Shown here piece by piece: positions 55,871 through 64,000 of a DNA stretch of 64,000 bases (position 1 is its first letter; every line of letters starts with the position of its first letter). The notes under the pieces were generated by a model. That model was not told where the DNA came from, did no database searches, and worked only from the letters and a program-made list of their open reading frames with translations. This DNA is from Holtermannia corniformis (taxonomy: Eukaryota > Basidiomycota > Tremellomycetes > Holtermanniales), in assembly GCA_001599935.1 (NCBI GenBank), contig BCIJ01000018.1, positions 341,590 to 405,589 of the forward strand. Direction: 5' to 3'. The translations under genes were made by a program, and so were the position numbers.

Positions 55871-56168
55871 GGTGTGGTCACGATCAACCTCCCGAACGCG
55901 CAAGACCGACCTCGTTCGTGACAAAGCATTTGGACATGTCACAGCGTTCCAGCCAAGTGCGCACCAAGCCTCGTCACGTGATCACCTGGTCTCAGCCACG
56001 TGGTGCAAGCCGCCATGCCGTAAGGCCCCTCTTGTCCATCGTCAAGCCCATGCATCCCTAGAGAAAGTACAAAATACATGTTGAATGCCAGCATCGGTGC
56101 ACAGGAGCATAGATTCAAGGCGGTTGTAGAGGGGCGAAGGGCAGTTGAGCGCCGCAAACGTCCACCGT

Positions 56169-57932
56169 TCAGATGTTGACGCCCTCGGGGCGCTTGATGT
56201 TCGCCTGGGAGAATTTCAGCGTTTTGTCAAGGCATTCGCAGGCTACGCACGCTGAGAGGCAACCCTGGCAGCGGGAAGGTGACGCTGAAGCGCATGACCT
56301 CGTCCTTGAGCGCGAGCAAGAGCTTGTTCGACTCGTTGGCCGGGTTACGGTAGGCGGCGACGAAATCCTTCAAGAGACGGCTACCGGCCTCCTTTTGGGC
56401 CTTGAGCGCAATCTCGATACCGCGGTGGAGGAACTCGGCGACCTTTTCAAGGTCGGCCTCGACCATGGAGCGCGAGGTGAGGGCCGAAGTGCCGATCCGG
56501 ACACCGCCGGGCGCGACGGCCGAGGTGCCACCGGCAACAGCGTTCTTATTGCTGCGAGGTGTCAGCGCGATGCACGCAAGTACGAAGAACTGACAGGGTG
56601 ATGTGGCAGTCGTCAAGGATGCCCTCGAGCTTGGAGCCCGTGAGGCCGAGCGGGCGGACGTCCCAGAGGACGAGGTGGTTGTCGGTGCCGTCCGTCTGTA
56701 GCTTGTAGCCGTGGCCCGAGAGCACCTTGGCCACAGCGCGGGCGTTGGCAATGACTTGCTTGGCGTAGGCGCGCCACTCTGGCTGAGCGACCTGCTTGAG
56801 CGCGACGGCGATACCGGCAATCGTGTTGTTGTGGGGACCACCCTGGCACGCGGGGAAGACGGCGGCGTTGACACGGGCCTCGAGGTCGGCCTCCTTGTCC
56901 TTGCGGAAGAAGATGAGACCGGCGCGGGGACCACGGAGGGTCTTGTGGCTGTGCAAATGTCAGTCGAGCTTTGGGTAATGGAGCAGACGCACGTAGTGGT
57001 GGTGACCACGTCGCAGAACTCGAACGGCGAGTTGAGCTCCTGGGCGGCAACGAGACCGGAAACGTGGGCCATGTCGCAGAGGAGGTAGGCACCCTGCTTG
57101 TCGGCAATGTCGCGCAGGCGCTTGTAGTCCCAGTCACGCGGGTAGGCCGAAGCACCGCAGACGAGCAAGCGGGGCTTGAACAGGTCGGCGTTGCGGGTCA
57201 AGCCCTCGTAGTCGAGGATACCCGTCTCGGGGACGACCTGGTAAGGGAACGACTGGAAGTAGATGGACGAAGCGGTGATCTTCTTCTTGGCAGTGTAGTA
57301 GCCGTGAGTCAAGTGGCCGCCGTCGGGCAGACCGAGACCCATGATGCGGTCTTGCGGGTTGATGAGCGCGGTAAAAGCGGCAAAGTTGGCCGTCGAGCCA
57401 GAGTACGGCTGGACGTTGACGCCCCAGACGGCCGGGTCGAGGTTGAAGGCCTCGAGGGCGCGCTTGCGGCACAGGTTCTCGAGAATGTCAATGTGCTCGT
57501 TGCCACCATAGTAGCGAGCGCCGGGGAGGCCCTCGGAGTATTTGTTGGTGAGGATCGAGCCGTTGGCCTCCATGACGGCAAGCGAGGTCAGGTTCTGAAA
57601 CGCGACCGCCGAGTCAACACCCGATCGGACAGTTTGCCAACGATCGAAAGGGGGCTCACCTCGGACGCGATGAGCTCGAGACCAGAGAACTGGCGCCAGG
57701 TCTCATCCTCGATGATTTTCTGCACCTCGGGGTCGGCCTCGGCGAGGGGAGCGTAGAGGACCTTGTTCTACACGGATCGAGTCGAGTCAGCTCCTATTAC
57801 TTTGCACGAGCCGACCCGTGGGCGACTCACAAAGTCGGAGGGGATAGGGATGGACGACGACATTCTGACTGCTGAGATGACTGTGCGTTTGGGAGAGATG
57901 GTGCGGATGGGGCCGAGGAGCGACCTTAGCAT
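56169..57932 (-). CDS. SHM: Serine hydroxymethyltransferase
   Basis: PLP enzyme interconverting serine and glycine with tetrahydrofolate. N-terminus [20 protein letters not shown], a basic, hydroxylated presequence, then a second ATG (57863, [11 protein letters not shown]) that fits a cytosolic form. Core: [89 protein letters not shown] PLP site ([16 protein letters not shown]), [20 protein letters not shown] (PLP lysine in THK), [20 protein letters not shown] and [15 protein letters not shown]. It ends [19 protein letters not shown] after a final intron. Few introns compared with neighbours, as expected for a highly expressed gene. Divergent from TOP3. Confidence 0.95.
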
Positions 57933-58524
57933 TTGTGAAGAAGCGGCTGAACCGAAGAAAAAGTGAGGAATGCACGGACCCGCGCCGGCGAAATCGGGGA
58001 AATGACGTGGCGTAGCGTTGGCAGGGGTTTGGCAGGCGACTTTAGCGATCAACCAAGTGGGTGGTATAGAGGCCTGTTGCGCTGTTCCGAGGGTGATGCA
58101 AGATGGACAGTGCTCTGGAGCAGGATCGGCAGTGTACAAGTGGTCGTAGAGCAGCAGAGATGACAAGCTCTCACGCCGCCGCGGCAATCATGACTCGGTG
58201 GTGTCTTGACTTGGCGTCGCTTGGATTTCCAACACGCAGCACTGGCTCGGTGATGTCCACGGCTATCTGGTGATGGTGTGCAGCTCTGTTCATGCTGAGA
58301 AGTCTACTATTGTTCATCGCAGTCGAGTACAGCGACTATCGTAGCTCTGCTCGCCGTACCATGCATAATCTCAGCGTCGCGTCGCCACCCGCAAAAGCAC
58401 GGACGCGTCAGCATCACCACCTTGTACAACGACGAGGCCATGGCGGATGCGTCTCGCCCGCACCAGCTCACTCTGTACACTCTGCAGGCGTCTCTACTCG
58501 ACAGCTAGGGTCAGCCAGCGCCCG
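57933..58524. promoter_or_regulatory. Divergent promoter, SHMT / TOP3
   Basis: 592 bp between divergent start codons. No TATA box recognised. Some short palindromes are present (for example TGATATCA-type words further into TOP3 intron 1), but nothing assignable. Confidence 0.35.
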
Positions 58525-61500
58525 ATGAAGGTGCTCTGCGTGGCCGAGAAACCGTCCATCGCAAAGAGCATCACCGAGATCCTGAGTGGAGGACGCAAGG
58601 ACACGGTGAGTTGAAGCTGCATCATCTGCTATGATGATATCAGAGCTATACCAGCTGTGAGCTGCCGTCGCACGGCGAGCTTGTCACCTCGCTCAGGCAT
58701 TGACCGACTGTTGCAGCTTTACGACCCAGGCTGACCACCGCAGCGCAACTCGCCGCACAAGTATATTCGCAACTATGACTTTCCTTACCGCCTCCCACCG
58801 CCTCTTGGCCCAGCATACGGTGACGCCAGCATCACCGTCACCAGCGTGCTCGGCCACCTCACCTCGTCGGTCAGTCGTCTTGCGAGCTCCGAACAGAGCT
58901 CGAGACGGTTCACCATCTGATGCCCATGTAGGACTTTGACGAGGATCATCGGAAATGGAGCTCGTGCGACCCGTTTGCATTGTTTGACGCTCAGATCCTG
59001 ACTTATGTCGACACGGTCAGTGACTCTTCTCCTGCTCGCTTCCTCCACACGGTCCCACATATGCCTATCTTCACGGCCGGCAACCCAGCGCCACACATCC
59101 ATTCCACTCTCTGGTTCACACCCGCAGCAACAGCGGCTCACACACCTCAGCCGATGAAACAAGTCGAACGCAACCTCCAAGCCGAAGCCAGAGCCGCCGA
59201 CGTTCTCATGATCTGGACCGACTGCGATCGCGAAGGCGAGCACATCGGGAGCGAGATTGCTGGCGTGTGCCGCAAAGCAAATCGGCGGATCGTGGTCAAG
59301 CGAGCGAGGTTCAGCGCCATCATCCCAGCGTGAGTCCTTTGCCTGCTACCAGATGAGCGGCAGTTGATGCTAGCCAGACAAATCCACAATGCGTGCCAGA
59401 CGGCCGACGAACTCGATATGCACCAGGCCGAGGCCGTCGAGGCTCGGATCGCATTGGACTTGCGGATCGGCGCCGCGTTTACAAGGTTGCAGACGATGGG
59501 GTTGCAGAACCGGATCCCAGAACTGGCAGACAAAGTCATGAGCTACGGTACGTCACTTTGTGAAACCCGGAACCAAGCTAACATCTCACCAGGTCCCTGT
59601 CAGTTCCCGACCCTCGGCTTTGTCGTCGACCAATACAAACGCGTACAAGACTTTGTGCCCGAGCCATTCTGGTTCATTTTCGTCTCGCAGGAGCGCGACG
59701 AGGGCGAGGTTGTGTTTCGCTGGCGCCGTAACCATCTGTTCGATATGGAGGTCGCGATTGCGCTGTATGCGCACTGTATCGAGAACCCTTTGGCGACCGT
59801 GACAAAGGTCGAGACCAAGCCGACGACGAAATGGTGATTGGCAGGCGATGGATTGAGCATGGCTGATCCAGCATAGGAAGCCGCTGCCGTTGACGACGGT
59901 CGACTTGCAGCAGTCGGGTTCGAGGCTGCTTCGGTTAACGCCAAAGCAGGTGCTTGATGTCAGTCGCTGTTCATCATTGTCTGTGACCGAGCTGATCGAC
60001 AACAGGCCGCAGAGAAGCTCTACCAGCAAGGATTCCTGAGCTATCCTCGTACCGAGACGGACCAGTACGACAAAGACTTTGACTTTATGACGCTTGTCCA
60101 GAAGCAGACACTCGATGCCAACTGGGGCGGGTTTGCACAGCAGTCAGTGTGCTTGGTGTCTGCGTCTCGGCAGTGCTCACGACGCATAGACTTGTCGACG
60201 GCGCGTTCCAGAGGCCCCGCAACGGTCGCAAGAACGACAAGGCGCACCCTCCCATCCATCCGACCGCTCACGCCAACAACCTCGAGGGCGACCTCAAGCG
60301 CGTGTACGAGTTTGTCGCCCGTCGGTTCCTAGCTTCGTGCTCGACGAATGCAGAGGGCAAGACGACGACGGTAGAGATTGCGATTGCAGACGAGGTGTTT
60401 ACGACTTCGGGTGCGTTTACTGCTCGGTCACAGGCAGCACTGACGTGTCTAGGCCTCGTCGTCCTTCACCGCAACTACCTCGATGTCTACCCGTACGACA
60501 AGTGGACTGGCGGTCTTGTTCCAGACTTTCAACTCGGCGAGACTTTCACGCCATCCGTCTGCGAACTTCGCGAAGGCAGCACGACCCGGCCGAACCTGCT
60601 CACCGAGGCGGATCTCGTCGGTCTGATGGACAAGAACGGTATCGGTGGGTGTGCACCTCCCCATCCTGTAATGTACTGAACTCCCTCGATAGGTACCGAC
60701 GCAACCATCGCCGAGCACATTGCCAAGATCATCGAGCGCGAATATGTCATGACGCAGAACGAGCAACGGACAAAGTATCTCGTGCCGTCGACACTTGGGA
60801 TCGGCCTGGTCGATGGCTACAACAGTATTGGTTTTGATCAGTCGCTCAGCAAGCCGCACCTGAGACGCGAGGTGTGTGCGGAGTCGGAGCTTCAACGCCA
60901 AGCTGACATACCGCAGACTGAGCATCGGATGCAGCTGATCTGCGATGGCCAACAGACCAAGCGCGACGTGCTCGCCTTTAGCATCGATCAATACAAGGAA
61001 GTCTATATCAAAGCCAGACAGCAGTTCAACACTGTCGTCACGGTACGTTGATTACATCAGCACAATGCTGCTGGCTGAAGCAAACAGAGCGTCGCCAACT
61101 ATGTTCGAGGTGAGGGAGGCCTCCAAGCTCCTGGCATCGGTCCACCGCCTGGTGCGCCGGGTGGGCGTGGCGGTCGAGGAGGCGCTCGGGGGCGTGGTGG
61201 GCGTGGCGGCGGTGCTGCTCCCAATCGCCGGAACGAAGACAGTGACGACTCGGACGACGCGCCAGGCCCAGCCGGAGGTCGAGGGCGCGGCGGTGCTCGG
61301 GCACGCGGGCGAGGTCGGGTTACCGGCGCAGCATCACGAGCGCGAGTGCAACCGGACCACAACCATGGTACGTGGCTCATCGCCGTGTGCTTACCTACTG
61401 ATATTGGTCGATGTAGATCATCAGCGCGGACATGTCAAGTGCGGCTGTGGCGAGGGCGCGGCTGAGCGCACCGTTACTCGCGAATCTGAAAACAAAGGGC

Positions 61501-62166
61501 GCAAGTTCTACGCGTGCAGTAAAGGCATGGATGACGGCTGTGGGTTCTTTGTAAGTCTCTATAGGGTGTCCGAAGCAGCCGCTGACAATTGCACAGGAGT
61601 GGGTCGTCGACGGACCTGCAGGAGGCCCAGGACCCTCGCGAGTCGTGCCAGCAAAACGACCAGCTCCCGCCGTGAGTGACAAGAGCACGATTCACTGCCC
61701 TAGCTGACACTCGTGGTCACAGAGGCAAGTGCAAGACGATGCAGACGCCGATGCCAAGCAATGTAACTGTCAACGCGAAGCTGTCCAGCGTACGGTCGCA
61801 AAGGAGGGCCCGAACAAGGGCCGCAAGTTTTGGTCGTGCTCAAACCCGCAAGATTCGAGCTGCGGCTTCTTCGAATGGACTGATGAAGTCGACGAGCAAA
61901 GAGCTCCCGCTAGGCGCGGCACGGCCAGTACTCGAGGACGAGGCGGAGGCGCCGCAAACGGTTCAAGCGGCGCTGGTGGCGGTAGTGGTCAAGGTCAGTA
62001 CACAATTCCGGCTTCAGATTGAGCCCTGACCCCGGCAGAATGTTTCAAATGTCACGGACAAGGACACTGGGCACGCGATTGTCCCAACGAGCAAGCTGTA
62101 GCAGGTACCGGAGCGCGTGGACGGGGTCGAGGGAGAGGACGAGGGCGCGGCCATGGTAGAAGCTAG
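58525..62166 (+). CDS. TOP3: DNA topoisomerase III with C-terminal zinc fingers
   Basis: Type IA topoisomerase, partner of Sgs1/Rmi1 in dissolving recombination intermediates. The TOPRIM start is MKVLCVAEKPSIAKSITEIL with catalytic Glu, the acidic triad is in MIWTDCDREGEHIGSEIAGV, and the active-site Tyr is in GFLSYPRTETDQYDKDFDF. Other blocks: CQFPTLGFVVDQYKRVQDF, KAHPPIHPTAHANNLEGDLK, LLTEADLVGLMDKNGIGTDA and TIAEHIAKIIEREYVM. The C-terminus has a Gly/Arg-rich linker and two GRF-type zinc fingers (CGCGEGAAERTVTRESENKG to GCGFF, and CNCQREAVQRTVAKEGPNKG to SCGFFEW). A CCHC zinc knuckle (CFKCHGQGHWARDC) and an RG-repeat tail ending HGRS complete it. More than ten introns; intron 1 is about 137 nt. 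Confidence 0.95.
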
Positions 62167-62342
62167 TGTCGCCTGAATCAACGTGTAGCAATATGTCAAC
62201 CCATACGTGTACAGTGCAAGACCAACATGTGTTCGCATCGAGCAAAGGACAAGATAGAGACAATACAGAGCGGTGCGGACCAACAGACACGAGGGGATAC
62301 AAGAAAGCAGAGCAAGACAGCTAGTCGGCGGAAAAGGTGGAT

Positions 62343-64000
62343 TCAGTTGAAAAAGTAATAGCGCCTGGTCGCTGTCAGCGTGGCGTCGAGTGCAAAGGTT
62401 CAGACATACTCTCGCTCAAGCCGGCACCACTGGCTTTCCTCTTGAAGCCCAGTCGGTGGCCAAAGGCACCTGCATGCGGCATGGCTTCGGGCCCCGTGTC
62501 GACGTGGCTGGCGCTCCGGCCGAGGCTTGGCGCGAGACCAACTTGGGAGAAGCTGCTGATGAACAGCTGGTCGCCAATGCCACGGTCGTGCGCGACCACA
62601 TGTCTCGTCTGCGAGTTGTGGCGGTAGATGCCTGGCTGTGCAACCGAGGGCGATGTCATGATCTGTAGGCCAACAGACGATTTGGATCGTGGCTTGCTTC
62701 GTGGCGACGCAGGCAGGGCAGTAGTCTGACGCTCGGGCGAGCTGAATGGATCGACTCGCGGGCCGAGACCGCCGGCGACTTGTGCAGGTGTGGGTCGGTT
62801 TTCGTGTGATGCCTGCCGCGAACCAGGCGCCGAGCGGACGGGCTCGTCGTCCTCGCCAATCGTCTCCATAGACCCAAGAGCTGTCATGCCCGCTGCGATC
62901 TCGTCGTCCGACAGCTCGGCAGAAAGTGGCGTTGGCGTTGTCGAGATCTCTGGCGTTTTCTCGCCGGCAACCAACCCTTCGACCCAAACTTGACTTTGGA
63001 TTTCAGGGCTGTCGAGGTCGCCGAGACCGAGGCCGCCCCAGTTGACGTCGCCAATCGTTTCGCCAGCGTTGAGTAGATCGGCATCACAACCGAGGCAGAT
63101 GCCGAGCCGCTCCCAGAGCGCAATGCTGTGTTGACGGACTGCCTCGCGCGCTTGCATGACCCAAGCCCAGTCTGGGCACGCAGCGCGGTCCGTCTGCGTG
63201 AGGTGCAGCATGAACTCGTCATAAGTCCATTCATTCGGGGATAACGCATTCCAGTTGGATCGCGCGGGCGCCTTTGGGAAAGCCGCCTTGAGTGCCTGGA
63301 ACAAGTTGTCGTTTTGCGGCATTTGCGTGAGGTCCAAGACTTCGTCCGGACGAATGACGAATGGCAGTAGCGTCTCCTCGTCGAGCTGCACGTATTCGAA
63401 CGGCTCGAGTGCCGCGGGCTCTTCGTAGGCCGGTGCACCGCCGTAGCTCTTGCGGCGCTGAAGTCCCGGCTTCTGCTCGTCATCCCACGCGACGGGACTT
63501 TGCAAGCTCTTGGCGAGATCGACGACTTGTTCCGGGCTGAGCGTCTTGCGCTGGACCCCCTCGTTGTGCTGATCGTGCGGGGTGCGTGGGGCAGGGGTTG
63601 AGCGACCACTGTCGAGTCCAGACATTGGCGTCATAGGACTGAAGGACGAAGCGGCAAAGGAGCGGCGAGGGCCGCGGGCAGAGGTTGGCACTGTCTCTGG
63701 GGCACCGGAGAGTGAGCCAAACGGTGTCAACGACTCGATGGCTGCAAGTGAGGACGAAGACTGGGACCGCTTGCGAAGGCTGCCACCCATCTCGGTCTTG
63801 CCACCGTTGCTCGGTGCTCGGACGAGGGTGAGGCGGCTGAAGAGACCCCCAGGGCTGTTGACCATGCGGTCCTCATCTGCGGACGCGTACAAGCGTTCTT
63901 TCGAGCTCAAGCTGCGCGTCAAACTGCCTTCGCGCTTGTGGCCACGAGCAGACTCGCGTGCGGGGATGTTGATAGCTTGAAGAGGCGAGAAGGATTGAAG
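62343..64000 (-). CDS. Hypothetical Ser-rich protein, 5' part beyond the window
   Basis: The frame is open from base 64000 leftward (LQSFSPLQAINIPARESARG at the edge), so the N-terminus is missing. About 200 residues are Ser/Pro-rich (RKRSQSSSSLAAIESLTPFG). The best-ordered block follows: EPFEYVQLDEETLLPFVIRP, DEVLDLTQMPQNDNLFQALK, WNALSPNEWTYDEFMLHLTQ and WAWVMQAREAVRQHSIALWE, with LGICLGCDADLLNAGETIGD. The tail is disordered. A last intron (GTATGTCTGAACC to CGCTGACAG) probably gives the end ...AGLSETTRRYYFFN with stop at 62343-62345. Without it the frame stops near 62375. I do not recognise the family; the conserved block suggests a fungal-specific protein. Confidence 0.6.

Overview
This window is a gene-dense piece of a fungal nuclear genome, almost certainly a basidiomycete. 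It holds about 27 protein genes in 64 kb on both strands, and most genes are split by introns of 40-60 bp with GTGAGT/GTCAGT/GTGCGT donors and a CTGAC or CTAAC branch site placed only 5-15 bases before the acceptor AG. Gene content (OLE1 with a C-terminal cytochrome b5, YPK1 with an N-terminal C2-like region, calcineurin A, SYO1, NAS2, a D-amino acid oxidase, a GH78 rhamnosidase) is typical of Basidiomycota. I cannot name the species; the compact layout would suit a small-genome Pucciniomycotina or Ustilaginomycotina lineage (inference). I found no rRNA, confident tRNA, CRISPR, prophage or intact transposon.

Layout. 0-10 kb: an unidentified gene running off the left edge (-), an AT-rich palindromic spacer, a TPR-like protein (+), pyruvate decarboxylase (-), a small Mediator-11-like protein (+) and TIP41 (-), which carries a 1.5-kb intron. 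10-24.5 kb: YPK1, OLE1, a Nudix CoA-pyrophosphatase-like protein, SYO1, a solo RNase H1 N-domain protein (all +), then GH78 (-). 24.8-36 kb: an MFS sugar porter (+) divergent from GH78, a DENN-domain protein (-), SRP19 (-, 1.6-kb intron) and a broken kinase fragment (+). 36-46 kb: calcineurin A (-, 1.0-kb intron), an unknown protein (-), DIM1 (+), NAS2 (-) and a small uncertain gene with a C-terminal CaaX box (+). 45.6-58 kb: ALG11 fused in frame to an upstream multi-pass membrane segment, a MARVEL protein, two tandem 2OG-Fe(II) oxygenase-like genes, D-amino acid oxidase and serine hydroxymethyltransferase (all -). 58.5-64 kb: topoisomerase III (+) and a partial unknown gene (-).

Themes. TOR signalling is represented by the head-to-head pair TIP41 (PP2A/TORC1 branch) and YPK1 (TORC2 effector). 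Ribosome assembly and protein homeostasis are represented by SYO1, DIM1, SRP19 and NAS2. GH78 and the sugar porter share a 273-bp divergent promoter and look like a small rhamnoside-use unit. The most unusual structural feature is the presence of three introns of 972-1584 nt in conserved housekeeping genes, against a background of roughly 50-nt introns. The next most unusual is the ALG11 fusion. Exon boundaries were read by eye from splice motifs and protein conservation; internal boundaries not quoted explicitly should be taken as approximate.
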